Notes: generated by a model not told the origin, from the sequence alone. A stretch of 64,000 bases of DNA from Oleidesulfovibrio alaskensis DSM 16109 (GCF_000482745.1 NZ_AXWQ01000006.1:186001-250000), one strand, 5' to 3'. Shown: positions 44,189 to 53,711, counted from the first letter of the stretch. Translations and numbers: made by a program.

Positions 44189-44794
44189 CTACGGCAGTGC
44201 CGCGACACGCCGCAGAAACGCCGCCGGTTCTTCCGCGAACATGCCCAGATGCAGCTCGGTGCGCACAAGCCCCTGCGGTGTGCGCCGCACCACATGCATG
44301 GCAGGTACGGGCAATCCGCCCAGTCCGGCATACAGTGTCATATCCGGATCTGCAAAAAGCGCGAAAGGAATGGCGTGTTTTTCTCTGAACCTCTCCACCA
44401 TGTCGGGCCCGTCACCCGCCGCAATGCCTATGAGCAGCACCCTGTCCTTCAACCCCTGCCGTCTGATTTCCCTGTCCAGCGCTGCCAGCCGCGGGGCCTC
44501 GGCCTGACACGGGCCGCAGAACCAGCTGTACACATTGACCAGCAGTACATCCGCCGTCGTGTCGCTCAGCCTGAAGGAATGTCCGGGCAGTCCCAGCTGA
44601 GCAGCCTGCGGGTGCGGCGGCAGCGTTATGTCCGGAAACGGTTCCGCAGCCCGCACGCCTGCGGCTCCGGCCAGCATACAGCACAGCACGGCGGCCAGCA
44701 CGCAGCAGCGCACCGCGCCTGTGCGTGCGAAATGAAGAAAAAAAACACCCCTGATGCCGCCGGCCGCCATGCCCGCCTGCGCAAACATTTTCAT
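44189..44794 (-). CDS. TlpA/ResA-like thioredoxin, exported
   Basis: 201 residues. A long N-terminal region with a hydrophobic segment (CCVLAAVLCCMLAGAAGVRAA) acts as signal or anchor. The thioredoxin domain has the active site WFCGPC in LLVNVYSWFCGPCQAEAPRL, the cis-Pro region LPVPAMHVV, and the TlpA-type insert GDGPDMVERFREKHAIPF. Probably a periplasmic disulfide reductase, for example for cytochrome maturation. GGAGGAG precedes the ATG at 44794. It sits 57 bases upstream of the transposase-derived gene on the same strand. Confidence 0.87.
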   Translation of the reverse strand: MKMFAQAGMAAGGIRGVFFLHFARTGAVRCCVLAAVLCCMLAGAAGVRAAEPFPDITLPPHPQAAQLGLPGHSFRLSDTTADVLLVNVYSWFCGPCQAEAPRLAALDREIRRQGLKDRVLLIGIAAGDGPDMVERFREKHAIPFALFADPDMTLYAGLGGLPVPAMHVVRRTPQGLVRTELHLGMFAEEPAAFLRRVAALP

Positions 44795-45085
44795 GCTGTC
44801 TCCTCCGGCACCGGCGCACGGGGCACCGGTAAAGAATTTGGCCCGCACATATACCACAGAGTACCTGCCCGCGCGGCCTCTGGCAATGCATCAGGTGTCT
44901 GCATTGTACCAAACACCCGACGCCGCAGCCGCAGCAAGCGGCCCCTTGCCCTGAAGCCGCAAGGCGGGGTAAGTCTGTCCGCATACGCAGTGCCCGCCCC
45001 TGACCGCCGGTGTGGCACATATGCCGCAGACGCTGCCGTCAGCAGATGCCGCGCCCGCCAACGCCATACTTTCCGCGGAGGTCCC
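44795..45085. other. 291-base divergent intergenic region
   Basis: Separates the TlpA-like gene from the substrate-binding lipoprotein gene. It must hold both promoters; I see no clear consensus elements or repeats. Confidence 0.4.
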
Positions 45086-46432
45086 GTGACGTTTTTTCCG
45101 GCCCTGTCCTCTGTATCCCGCCCGCACAACACCCGCGTCCGCGGCGCATTGTCCTTTGTACTGACTGTGCTGCTGGTGCTGCTGCCTGCGGCAGGCTGCG
45201 ACCGCACGCGGGATACCGCGCAAGAAAGCCGCTCCCGCACAGGCATCTCTGACACGGAAATACGGTTCGGCTCATCGCTGCCCCTTACCGGCCATGCCAG
45301 CTATCTGGGCATACAGACCATGCGCGGCGCACTCAGCTATATTAAATACATAAATGAAAACGGTGGCATACACGGGCGACGCATTGTTCTTGATGTACGG
45401 GACGACGGGTACGACCCGCCCCGCTGTCTTGCCAACACCCAGAACCTGCTCATAGAAGGCGATGTGTTCGGCCTGTTCTGCTATGTGGGCACCCCCACCA
45501 CCGTGCGTGTGCTGCCGCTTATCGAAGAGGCCCGCATCCCGCTGCTGGGCATGTTCACAGGAGCCAACAGACTGCGCCATCCGTTCAGCCGCTATGTCAT
45601 CAATGTGCGCGCCTCGTATTATCAGGAAACGGAAGCCGCGGTGCGGCATCTGGTACAGGATCTCGGCTTTACGCGCATAGCCGTGTTCTACCAGTACGAC
45701 GATTACGGTTTTGACGGACTTACGGGTACGGAACTGGCCCTGCGTGAGCTGGGGCTTGCGCCGGTGGCACGCGGATCATACCAGCGGGGCACACTGGATG
45801 TGAAAGAAGGACTGAACCGCATACTGGCTGCTGATCCTCAGGCAGTTGTCATGGTGGGAACCTACGAGCCGTGCGCCCGTTTCATCCGCATGGCCGCAGA
45901 TGCCGGCATGCGCGCCGTGTTCCACACGCTTTCATTTGCCGGTGCCGAAGAACTGGCCCGCCTGCTGCACGGCGACCACCGCAATCCCGTGACCATGTCA
46001 CAGGTCGTCCCTCCCCCGTCCGCCCCGCAGACACCGGAACTCATGGCCGACGCACGGCAATACACCGAACTCATGCGCCGCTATTATCCGCAGGACACGC
46101 CCTCCATCATCGGGCTGGAAGGATATGTCAACGCGCGCGTGCTGGTTGAAGCGCTGCGCCTTGCCGGACGCGGACTGACGCGCGAATCGTTCATCGACGC
46201 CGTGGAATCGCTGCATGCGTTTCCGCTGGGCGGACGCAGCCGCGTAACATTCAGCAATACGGACCATCAGGGCATGGATCAGGTTTACTTCACCCTGCTG
46301 CGCAACGGTGAGTTTGTGCTCATCAAGGACTTTGCTCCGGTAAAGGACCTGCTGCCCCCTGCCGGCGGGCGGCCGGCCGCATCGGCACCGGACACGGCCC
46401 GGCAGCACAATGCCCGCGGAGCACAGTCATGA
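45086..46432 (+). CDS. LivJ-type substrate-binding lipoprotein
   Basis: 448 residues. GTG start at 45086 with GGAGG four bases upstream. The signal peptide ends in the lipobox LLPAAGC, so the protein is probably membrane-anchored in the periplasm. The mature part is a type I periplasmic-binding protein of the branched-chain amino acid family (IRFGSSLPLTGHASYLGIQTMRG; YVNARVLVEALRLAGRGL). No ABC permease genes are adjacent; instead its stop overlaps a sensor kinase gene (ATGA). It is probably the ligand-sensing partner of that kinase, not a transporter component. Confidence 0.9.
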   Translation: MTFFPALSSVSRPHNTRVRGALSFVLTVLLVLLPAAGCDRTRDTAQESRSRTGISDTEIRFGSSLPLTGHASYLGIQTMRGALSYIKYINENGGIHGRRIVLDVRDDGYDPPRCLANTQNLLIEGDVFGLFCYVGTPTTVRVLPLIEEARIPLLGMFTGANRLRHPFSRYVINVRASYYQETEAAVRHLVQDLGFTRIAVFYQYDDYGFDGLTGTELALRELGLAPVARGSYQRGTLDVKEGLNRILAADPQAVVMVGTYEPCARFIRMAADAGMRAVFHTLSFAGAEELARLLHGDHRNPVTMSQVVPPPSAPQTPELMADARQYTELMRRYYPQDTPSIIGLEGYVNARVLVEALRLAGRGLTRESFIDAVESLHAFPLGGRSRVTFSNTDHQGMDQVYFTLLRNGEFVLIKDFAPVKDLLPPAGGRPAASAPDTARQHNARGAQS

Positions 46433-48537
46433 ACCGCCTGCTGGAAAAATTTTCGGCGCTGAGCCTGCAGAACAAATTCTTTTTTTCCATTCTCGCGGTC
46501 ATCATGATCATCAGCGGCACCATTGCGCTGCTGGCACGCTGGATTCTGGTATCCAGCCTGACCACCGAACTGGAACTGCGGGGTACGGCCGTGGCCCACA
46601 GCGTTGCAGCCCGCGGTGCAAGCCATATTCTGGACAACGACCGGCCGCAGCTGCTGAACCTGATATTTGACGAAGCCCAGCTGCGCGAACGCCAGCAGCT
46701 GGTGGCCTATATCTTTGTGCAGGACAAAGACAACACCGTGCTGGGGCACACGCTGGTACGTCCGCTGCCCCCCCAGCTTGCCGGAGCAAATCCCCTGCCT
46801 GCAGGAGTCAGCCGCAGTGTGAAAGTGGTATCGGTGCACGGCGAACCGGCCTACGACATCGCCGTACCCATCTACGAGGGGCTGTACCGTATCGGTACCG
46901 TCCACGTGGGGCTCAGCAAAGATCACATCGACCGCCTTGTGGGCAAACTGCGCATCACTTTTCTCGGATTCATCTCCGCAGTCATCGTGATCATTTTTCT
47001 TATCAGTCACAGGCTGTCACGGTACATCACCGCGCCCGTGGTGCAGCTTACCCGCATTTCCGACGATCTTTCGCGGGGTAATTTCCAGTCTGCGGGCACG
47101 TTGGACGGCGCCGGCTCCGGCTGGACCATAACCGACTGCCCTGCCTATGACGATACGGACCTGCCGTGCTGGCATTTTGACGAGCAGATGAAAAGCCACA
47201 TGTCGCCGGAATCACTGCACCGCTGCAAGACTTGCGTTTTTTACCGCAAACGCAAAGGCGATGAGGTGCTGCAGCTCACTGACTCATTCCGCAACATGGT
47301 CTGGTCCATCAAGCTGTACCGGCAGCGGCTGCAGGAATCGGAAGGCAAATACCGGTCACTGTTCGACAGCGGTCCGGACCCCATATTTGTGGTGGACTGC
47401 ACCAGCCACACCATACTGGACGCCAACCCCAGAGCCGAAGAAGTATACGGCTACGGACGGGGGGAATTGACCGGTACATCGTTTCTGGAAGTCGGCCCCG
47501 ACCCCAACAGGGAATGTCTGGCCGTGTTCGAGCAGGGCGGCGAAGCGGAATCGGCCACAGGGTGTCTGTATTTCAGCAAGGTTGTGCACTACCGCAAAGG
47601 CAAGGTTCCGTTTTATGTAAACATGCATGCCTGTCCCATAGGATACAGGGGCAGACCGGCCATCATAGTGGCCACCACCGACATCACCGACATGATGGAA
47701 AAGGATGCCCAGCTGGTACAGGCATCCAAAATGAAATCACTGGGTGAAATGAGTGCCGGCGTGGCGCATGAACTCAACCAGCCGCTGAACGCCATACGCA
47801 TGGGCAGCGATTATCTTGCCATGGTTTTTTCATCGCTGCCGCAGAACAACGAAGGTCACATATGCATTTCCGCCGGTCATGCACGCGAAGTGCTGGAAGA
47901 AATAGGCGCTCAGGTGGACAGGGCCACGGAAATCATCAACACCCTGCGCTCGTTCAGCCGCAAGGCGGATTTTCTGGCTGCCCCCATCGACATCAATGCT
48001 CCGGTGCGTGCCGTTGTTTCGCTGGCCGAAAGGCAGTTTCAGCTGCAGAACATCACCATCCTGCTGGACCTGCAGGAAAACCTGCCGCCCGTACAGGCAC
48101 ATGACAACCGTCTGCAGCAGGTTTTTTTCAACCTCATATCCAACGCGCGCGACGCCATTCAGGAACGCCGGCGCTCGCAGGAAAAACCCACCGACGGACG
48201 CATTGTCATCACATCGCGTGCAGCGGAACAGCAGGTGGTTCTTTCATTCAGCGACAACGGCTGCGGCTTTCCCGAAGCCATGCGCGACAAGGTTTTCGAG
48301 CCGTTTTTCACCACCAAGGCCACAGGACAGGGCATGGGGCTGGGGCTGGCCATAAGCTACGGCATAGTACGCGATTACGGCGGGCAGATACGTGCGGAAA
48401 GCAAAACAGGAGAAGGCACAACTTTTCATCTGGGTTTTCCCGTGCACGACCCCCGCGGAGCAACCCATACATCCAGGGCGGCAACGGCCCGCGGCGGCAC
48501 ACAGACAGAACGTGACACACCGGAAAACGGTGCATAA
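46429..48537 (+). CDS. Membrane sensor histidine kinase with four-Cys module and PAS domain
   Basis: 702 residues. Helix 1 near 18-40, a periplasmic domain, helix 2 near 183-200 and a HAMP domain. After HAMP comes an insert with Cys237, Cys247, Cys266 and Cys269 that could bind Fe-S or zinc. A PAS domain covers about 300-425. The kinase core has MSAGVAHELNQPLNAIRMG (His447), FFNLISNARDAI, FSDNGCGFPEAM and GMGLGLAISYGIV. It is coupled to the binding lipoprotein upstream and followed, after 154 bases, by a receiver-STAS gene, its likely target. Confidence 0.92.
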   Translation: MNRLLEKFSALSLQNKFFFSILAVIMIISGTIALLARWILVSSLTTELELRGTAVAHSVAARGASHILDNDRPQLLNLIFDEAQLRERQQLVAYIFVQDKDNTVLGHTLVRPLPPQLAGANPLPAGVSRSVKVVSVHGEPAYDIAVPIYEGLYRIGTVHVGLSKDHIDRLVGKLRITFLGFISAVIVIIFLISHRLSRYITAPVVQLTRISDDLSRGNFQSAGTLDGAGSGWTITDCPAYDDTDLPCWHFDEQMKSHMSPESLHRCKTCVFYRKRKGDEVLQLTDSFRNMVWSIKLYRQRLQESEGKYRSLFDSGPDPIFVVDCTSHTILDANPRAEEVYGYGRGELTGTSFLEVGPDPNRECLAVFEQGGEAESATGCLYFSKVVHYRKGKVPFYVNMHACPIGYRGRPAIIVATTDITDMMEKDAQLVQASKMKSLGEMSAGVAHELNQPLNAIRMGSDYLAMVFSSLPQNNEGHICISAGHAREVLEEIGAQVDRATEIINTLRSFSRKADFLAAPIDINAPVRAVVSLAERQFQLQNITILLDLQENLPPVQAHDNRLQQVFFNLISNARDAIQERRRSQEKPTDGRIVITSRAAEQQVVLSFSDNGCGFPEAMRDKVFEPFFTTKATGQGMGLGLAISYGIVRDYGGQIRAESKTGEGTTFHLGFPVHDPRGATHTSRAATARGGTQTERDTPENGA

Positions 48538-48596
48538 CAAAGCGTAAGCGCGCCCTGTTTGCCCGCAAGGCAAAAAAAAGCTACCTCATGACCCAA

Positions 48597-48615
48597 GCCG
48601 GAGGGACGCTCCGGC
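48597..48615 (+). other. Stem-loop between the kinase and receiver-STAS genes
   Basis: GCCGGAG/CTCCGGC, 7-base stem with 5-base loop, without T run. It may adjust relative expression of the two genes. Confidence 0.35.
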
Positions 48616-48691
48616 GGCAACAGCCTGTGGCAGACACACACTGGCGTACCGGAGGCAAAGACCGGCAGGTGCGCAATACGGAGAAAACCGC

Positions 48692-49414
48692 GTGCGTATA
48701 CTGGTAATAGACGACGAAGCCCCCACCCTGAAAATGTTTTCGCTGCTGCTCGGAGCGTACGGGCACGAGGTGTTCACGGCAGATTCCGGTGAACGGGGAC
48801 TGGCAGAGTTCCGCAGGCGGCAACCGCCGCTGGTGCTGACGGATATCCGCATGCCCGGCATGGACGGCATGGAAGTGCTGCGCCTCATCAAGGAACAGGC
48901 CCCCGCCACCGAAGTCATCGTCATCACGGGGCACGGCGACATGGAGCTTGCCCTGCGGGCACTGAATCTTGATGCCACGGACTTCATCAACAAACCCATC
49001 AGACGCGAATCACTGGATCAGGCTCTGGCAAGGGCGCAGGAGCGCCTGAGTCTGAGAGAGGAAAACGGACACCCGCTGACACTGTCACAGGCGCGGGGTG
49101 CTGTGGTCATTACGCTGCGCGGCACACTGGGCACGGCATCAGAAGCCGCTCTGCGTAAAGCTTTTCAGGAAGCGGCGCAGCCCGGCAGTTGCGTTGTGCT
49201 GGATTTCGCGGCCAGCACATCCATAAACGGCGCAGCCATCAGCGTACTGGCAGACGCCATCCGCTCCGCGTCGGGTTCCGGCGCGCCGGTCATCATCTCC
49301 GGCCTGTCCGAAAGCTTCCGCCATGTATTCGACGCCATGGGAGTGCTGGCACATGCCCGCACGTTTGACTGCCTGCCCGAAGCACTGGAACACGCGGCGG
49401 CTTCCGCCTGCTGA
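48692..49414 (+). CDS. Response regulator with receiver and STAS domains
   Basis: 240 residues. Residues 1-120 are a receiver domain (VIDDEAP; phosphoacceptor Asp51 in LTDIRMPGMDG; VIVITGHGD; FINKPI). Residues about 130-240 are STAS-like (VVLDFAASTSINGAAISVLA), with Ser-Thr-Ser at the usual phosphoserine site region. There is no DNA-binding domain, so the output is protein binding. The GTG start at 48692 is preceded by GGAGAA. The domain pair links two-component signalling to a partner-switching target that is not identified. Confidence 0.9.
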   Translation: MRILVIDDEAPTLKMFSLLLGAYGHEVFTADSGERGLAEFRRRQPPLVLTDIRMPGMDGMEVLRLIKEQAPATEVIVITGHGDMELALRALNLDATDFINKPIRRESLDQALARAQERLSLREENGHPLTLSQARGAVVITLRGTLGTASEAALRKAFQEAAQPGSCVVLDFAASTSINGAAISVLADAIRSASGSGAPVIISGLSESFRHVFDAMGVLAHARTFDCLPEALEHAAASAC

Positions 49415-49454
49415 TACAGGCACACCGCAGACGGCTGAATCCGGTGCTGCTGCA

Positions 49455-50516
49455 TCAACCGCCGATGGCGGACATGCGCTTTTCCGCCACGGAACCGTCG
49501 GCATGCAGCTGTTCCAGCATCCTGTAGCCCAGCGGTTTGCGTTGCGCGGCCAGCCGCATGACCTTCATCACGGCGGACATTCCCAGACGGGGATGGCGGA
49601 TAAGCGGCCGCAGACGGTATTCCTTGTCGGAAAAAAGACAGGTGCGCAGCCTGCCGTCAGGTGTTATGCGCAGTCTGTTGCACGATTTGCAGAAGTGGTC
49701 TGAAAGCGGCGTGATAAGGCCGAAACGCCCTTTGCCGCCTTCGATGCTGTACAAACGGGCAGGCCCGCTGCGTCTGCTGCGCCCTTCCACCGGCGTCAGA
49801 TCCGCGTGTCTGCGGGCTGTTTCCAGAATGTCGGATGCAGGCCAGAAATTTTCCTGCGACCAGCGTGTGCAGCCGCCCATGGGCATAAACTCGATAAACC
49901 GCACGTCCACGGCATTACGCCGCGCAAAATTAAGAAAAACAGGCAGTTCATCGTCATTGAAGCCGCGCAGGGCCACTGCGTTAAGCTTCAGCCCTATGCC
50001 GTGTTCCAGCACTTCATCCAGCGCCCGACGCACATGGCGCAGCATATCGCGCCCCGCCACACGGCGGAACCGTTCGCGCTCGAACGTATCCAGCGAAATA
50101 TTCACATACCGCACACCCAGATCACGCAGAGCAGCCACTTTGCCCGCCAGCAGCGTGGCATTTGTGGTTATGCGCACATCCAGCGAAGGATGCCGCCTGA
50201 CCAGCGATTCCACAAGAAACAGAAAATCCTTGCGGACAAACGGTTCGCCGCCTGTCAGGCGCACCTTTTCCACGCCCATGCCCACGGCCGCGTCCACCAG
50301 CTGAAGCATTTCTTCATATTTAAGTATGCTGTCGTGGGGAATGAAGGAAAGACCGTCACAGGTCCAGCAATACATGCAGCGCAGATTACACCTGTCTGTG
50401 ACAGAAAGACGCAGATAGCTCACCTGCCTGCCGTATTCGTCGGAAAACCGTTCCGCCGCTGCCGGACCGGCAGCCTGCGGCACATTGCCGGAAAAAGCGT
50501 GATGCAAGGTGCTCAT
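49455..50516 (-). CDS. moaA: MoaA: GTP 3',8-cyclase for molybdenum cofactor
   Basis: 353 residues. Radical SAM motif CNLRCMYC, LTGGEPFVRKDF, the C-terminal 4Fe-4S cysteines in HFCKSCNRLRITPDGRLRTC, and the typical GG end (AIGG). It makes the first molybdopterin intermediate with MoaC, which is not in the window. The start at 50516 overlaps the mobA stop (ATGA), so it is the last gene of the fdhE-fdhD-mobA-moaA operon. Confidence 0.95.
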   Translation of the reverse strand: MSTLHHAFSGNVPQAAGPAAAERFSDEYGRQVSYLRLSVTDRCNLRCMYCWTCDGLSFIPHDSILKYEEMLQLVDAAVGMGVEKVRLTGGEPFVRKDFLFLVESLVRRHPSLDVRITTNATLLAGKVAALRDLGVRYVNISLDTFERERFRRVAGRDMLRHVRRALDEVLEHGIGLKLNAVALRGFNDDELPVFLNFARRNAVDVRFIEFMPMGGCTRWSQENFWPASDILETARRHADLTPVEGRSRRSGPARLYSIEGGKGRFGLITPLSDHFCKSCNRLRITPDGRLRTCLFSDKEYRLRPLIRHPRLGMSAVMKVMRLAAQRKPLGYRMLEQLHADGSVAEKRMSAIGG

Positions 50517-51139
50517 GTTGTCAGTGCCCGTATGACGCGGCGGGCCATTTCCAGATCCGCCGGATAATTCACATTGAAAAAGGGCAGGGATTCCTCCCGC
50601 GAGTATGCGACGCGATGCTGCAACTCTTGTGGCACCACCCGGCTCACTTTGTAAACCCCGCGCTCCGCAGCGCGGCGGAACCATTCCAGTGCGCCGAATT
50701 CGTATACCGCCACCAAAGCCTCGATATAGCCTGTCTCCTGCTGTACAAACGTGGTCATAAGCGTCCCTGCGGGCCGCTGTGCCCGTGCGGCAAGCAGCTT
50801 TTCCAGCACGGGCCTTTCCATAAAAGGCAGATCGCACGACAGCACCAGCACGGCATCCTGTGCGGCGCGCAGCGCGGTCATTATGCCTCCCAGCGGTCCC
50901 ATGCCTTCCTCTTCGTCACGCAACCGCAGGTAGCCGCCCGTCAGCGGCAGCCCGTCGCGCACGCTTATCCATACCTCGCCGGTCACCTGCTCCAGCAGTG
51001 CCGCACTGCGCGTCAGCAGGTCCGGCTCGCTGTCGCCGAACAACCGCACGCCCCGCTTATCACTGCCCATGCGCGCACTCAGCCCGCCGGCAAGCACCAC
51101 TCCCACGGGCGCCGATACGGCAGCGTGCGGCGCGCTCAT
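50513..51139 (-). CDS. mobA: MobA: molybdenum cofactor guanylyltransferase
   Basis: 208 residues. VVLAGGLSARMGSDKRG is the nucleotide-binding motif, followed by GPLGGIMTALRAAQDAVLVLSCDLPF, in which the Asp binds metal. The enzyme attaches GMP to molybdopterin to give MGD. It begins where fdhD ends and overlaps moaA, showing translational coupling in the maturation operon. Confidence 0.94.
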   Translation of the reverse strand: MSAPHAAVSAPVGVVLAGGLSARMGSDKRGVRLFGDSEPDLLTRSAALLEQVTGEVWISVRDGLPLTGGYLRLRDEEEGMGPLGGIMTALRAAQDAVLVLSCDLPFMERPVLEKLLAARAQRPAGTLMTTFVQQETGYIEALVAVYEFGALEWFRRAAERGVYKVSRVVPQELQHRVAYSREESLPFFNVNYPADLEMARRVIRALTT

Positions 51140-51858
51140 CAGTCAAGCACCCGTGCTGCGGCATCGGTAAACACGGTGAAACGCCGCTCCCTGTCGCGGG
51201 CAAAACCGACCAGCGTGACACCGGCCGAAGCCGCCATGTCCACCGAGGCCGTGGTAACGGCCGACCGGCTGACGATGAACCGGAATCCTGCACGCATGGC
51301 CTTGGCGCACAGGCTTGCCGTAACCCGCGCGGAGACCAGCATGACCAGACCGGAAGGACAGACGTTTTTCCGGGCAGCCCAGCCGGCCAGCCTGTCGATA
51401 CAATTGTGCCTGCCGATATCTTCCGCACGGTGCAGCACGGTGCGGCTGGCGGCATCCAGCACTCCGGCACGGTGAAAACAGCCCGTGCCGTCCCACAGCC
51501 CGGCGGCGCCCATAAAGTCACCCATGCACGTCATCAGCGACTGCGCGTCAAGGGTTCCCGCATCGGCATCTGCCGGACACCGCTGTTCACCCGATGCAGA
51601 GACAAGGAACGAAAACTCTTCCACCTGCTGCACCTTCACGGCCGCCCCGCACAGCCCCATATCCAGCAGGGCATGGCCTGCCGCCAGATCGTGCAGGTTT
51701 TCGGGCCATGCCCACAGCATGTGCCGTTCTCCGCCGTCCACACGCACGCTCACCGGCACTTCACGGCTCAGAACATCGTCCACCATGTGCCAGCTGCCGT
51801 CGCTGTAGCGGCGCACCCCCACATTGCGGGGCACAGCCCCGCCATCTGTGCCCGACAT
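51139..51858 (-). CDS. fdhD: FdhD: formate dehydrogenase sulfurtransferase accessory protein
   Basis: 239 residues. Family motifs are DGTGCFHRAGVL, RAEDIGRHNCIDRLAGWA and VSARVTASLCAKAMRAGFRFIVSRSA. The protein transfers sulfur to the bis-MGD cofactor. The CxxC pair (Cys121/Cys124 in E. coli) is not recognisable in the equivalent stretch; isolated cysteines occur instead (EQRC; MTC). I start at 51858, after GGGGG eight bases upstream, two bases past the fdhE stop; an earlier ATG at 51873 is possible. Confidence 0.9.
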   Translation of the reverse strand: MSGTDGGAVPRNVGVRRYSDGSWHMVDDVLSREVPVSVRVDGGERHMLWAWPENLHDLAAGHALLDMGLCGAAVKVQQVEEFSFLVSASGEQRCPADADAGTLDAQSLMTCMGDFMGAAGLWDGTGCFHRAGVLDAASRTVLHRAEDIGRHNCIDRLAGWAARKNVCPSGLVMLVSARVTASLCAKAMRAGFRFIVSRSAVTTASVDMAASAGVTLVGFARDRERRFTVFTDAAARVLD

Positions 51859-51860
51859 GA

Positions 51861-52742
51861 TCAGAACCCCCATGCAGACTGGGTCGGCCGGACAAAGCCC
51901 TGTTCACGGGCAAGGATATCCAGTGCCAGCGATTCCAGATCATCCAGCACAGGAACGGACTGCCGGTCCATCTCGCGGAAATCCGATGTTTTCAGGTAGC
52001 AGTGGCAGCTGCGGCACACATGCACCTCAAACCCCGGTTCACCCTCTGCCTTGAAGTATTCGAGCTTTTTGTGGTCGTCTTCGCCGCAGAAAGGACACTG
52101 CAGTCTTTTGGCTCTGTATTCGTGGCGGCACAGCGAGCAGGTAAGATAGCGGAAGCCCTCTTTCTGCTTAAGCGAGGCCACAAGCGGCATGGAACCGCAA
52201 TGCGGACAGTGCCCGTGCGCCCACACGGACGCAGTGTCACGCTGCTGCGCCAGCAGGTCGGAAACGGCCATAAGCGAAGGTACCATGCTGCCCTGCACGA
52301 GAAACCGCACAAAGCTGGGAGCTTCCGGCATGCGGGCGCTCCAGTCGGCAAAAAACAGCTGGTCGTCCTGCAGCAGGGCACTGCAGGCTTCTTCCAGCGA
52401 AAACTCACGGGCCTCAAGCGCCTTGTGCAGCGCCTGCGCCCCTGCCGCCATGGATCCGCCCGATGCGGCCATCAGCGCCAGCAGTTTACCGAACGTTTCG
52501 GCGGTGACCGCCTTGTCATAGGGAAAATGTTCACGCGGCAGCAGGGGGGCACCCTGTGCGTGGGTATCGGCCGCAGTAAGTCCGGCGGGCAGCGTCACCT
52601 GCACTTTGGCCCGTGCTTCAAGCTGCAGTTGCGCGGTTCTGGCTACAATATCCAGTAACGCGGCGGGAATGAATTCTTTTTTCCGCAATGCTTCCAGTTT
52701 GCGATCCAACCCGCGGCGTTCCTTTTCCAGATCAAAATTCAT
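51861..52742 (-). CDS. fdhE: FdhE: formate dehydrogenase formation protein
   Basis: 293 residues. The C-terminal half has four CxxC knuckles (CPHC; CSLC; CPFC; CRSC) as in E. coli FdhE, a metal-binding redox protein that acts on formate dehydrogenase during maturation. N-terminal residues 1-60 form a helical region rich in charge. AAGGACT precedes the ATG at 52742; longer frames upstream lack support. It leads the maturation operon, about 3.3 kb long and separated from fdhAB by about 6.7 kb. Confidence 0.93.
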   Translation of the reverse strand: MNFDLEKERRGLDRKLEALRKKEFIPAALLDIVARTAQLQLEARAKVQVTLPAGLTAADTHAQGAPLLPREHFPYDKAVTAETFGKLLALMAASGGSMAAGAQALHKALEAREFSLEEACSALLQDDQLFFADWSARMPEAPSFVRFLVQGSMVPSLMAVSDLLAQQRDTASVWAHGHCPHCGSMPLVASLKQKEGFRYLTCSLCRHEYRAKRLQCPFCGEDDHKKLEYFKAEGEPGFEVHVCRSCHCYLKTSDFREMDRQSVPVLDDLESLALDILAREQGFVRPTQSAWGF

Positions 52743-53121
52743 GAGCAGTCCTTGTATCTCTGGTAGTCTGTGGCCGCACAGGCGGCCGTGAACAACATGT
52801 GGCACGTAGCGGCACCGTAAACAACACCACGCTTCCTGCGTTCGGTCTTGCACAGCGCTGCGATCCTGACAAAACGCCCGCGGCACAGGGCCGCGGCTTT
52901 CCGGCTTCCGGCCATATCCTATCTTGGCGCAAAATACGGGTTTATTCTATTGTAAAAAACACAAAAGCGGCAGCCGGCAGCCGCATACGGCAATTGACTT
53001 CCCCCTGCTTGTTCCTAGCTGTATAACATACTGCAAAAGTACTGTTGCACAGTCAGCATATGCGTCCGGCAGCACAGAATCAGCAGCCTCCATTGCACAA
53101 TACAACAGCAGGAGAAACAAA
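52743..53121. other. 379-base divergent region between fdhE and msrB
   Basis: Holds the promoters of the maturation operon (minus) and msrB (plus). It turns AT-rich from about 52930. I see no gene or riboswitch that I can support; a TTGACT element at 52994 lacks a well-spaced -10 box. Confidence 0.4.
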
Positions 53122-53697
53122 ATGAAACCAAACTATATACTTTTACTTGGTTTTGCCGCTGTGTTCAGTTATTTGTCATTCGTTACCTGTTCCGCTGCGC
53201 AGTCAGGTGCACATACACCGCAGAACACACCGGCCGTCAGCGGAAAAACATGGCACGGCAGCACCCTGCCGGACAAAGAAGAACTGAAGGCAAAGCTGAG
53301 TCCTCTGCAGTTTGCAGTAACGCAGCATGACGAAACAGAACCGCCGTTTAAAAACGAATACTGGGATAACAAACAACCCGGAATTTACGTGGATATAGTT
53401 TCCGGAGAACCTTTGTTCAGTTCGACCCACAAGTACGATTCCGGTACAGGGTGGCCCAGCTTTTACCAGCCGCTTGCAGCCGGACACATTGTGGAAAAAG
53501 AAGACCGCGGCCTGTTCTTCACCCGTACGGAAGTACGCGGCAGACTGGCCGATTCGCATCTGGGGCATGTTTTCAGCGACGGACCGCCTCCCACGGGCCT
53601 GCGCTACTGCATCAACTCTGCAGCGCTCAGGTTCATACCGGCAGACGCACTTGACAAGGAGGGCTATGGAGAATTCCGGTACCTTTTCGACCAATGA
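53122..53697 (+). CDS. msrB: Exported peptide-methionine (R)-S-oxide reductase
   Basis: 191 residues. Residues 1-25 are a signal peptide (FAAVFSYLSFVTCSAAQ), so it acts in the periplasm. The MsrB domain has KYDSGTGWPSF, DSHLGHVFSDGPPPTG and the catalytic-Cys motif RYCINSAALRF. The structural zinc CxxC motifs are replaced (IYVDIVSG), giving the zinc-free form. GGAGAAA precedes the ATG. It repairs oxidised methionine on exported proteins, reasonable for an anaerobe exposed to oxygen. No msrA is adjacent. Confidence 0.93.
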   Translation: MKPNYILLLGFAAVFSYLSFVTCSAAQSGAHTPQNTPAVSGKTWHGSTLPDKEELKAKLSPLQFAVTQHDETEPPFKNEYWDNKQPGIYVDIVSGEPLFSSTHKYDSGTGWPSFYQPLAAGHIVEKEDRGLFFTRTEVRGRLADSHLGHVFSDGPPPTGLRYCINSAALRFIPADALDKEGYGEFRYLFDQ

Positions 53698-53711
53698 GAC
53701 CGTTAGAAATT

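Noticed and set aside
44189..44794. Cargo of a mobile element together with the transposase-derived gene
   Set aside because: No inverted repeats or target duplications were found around the two genes.
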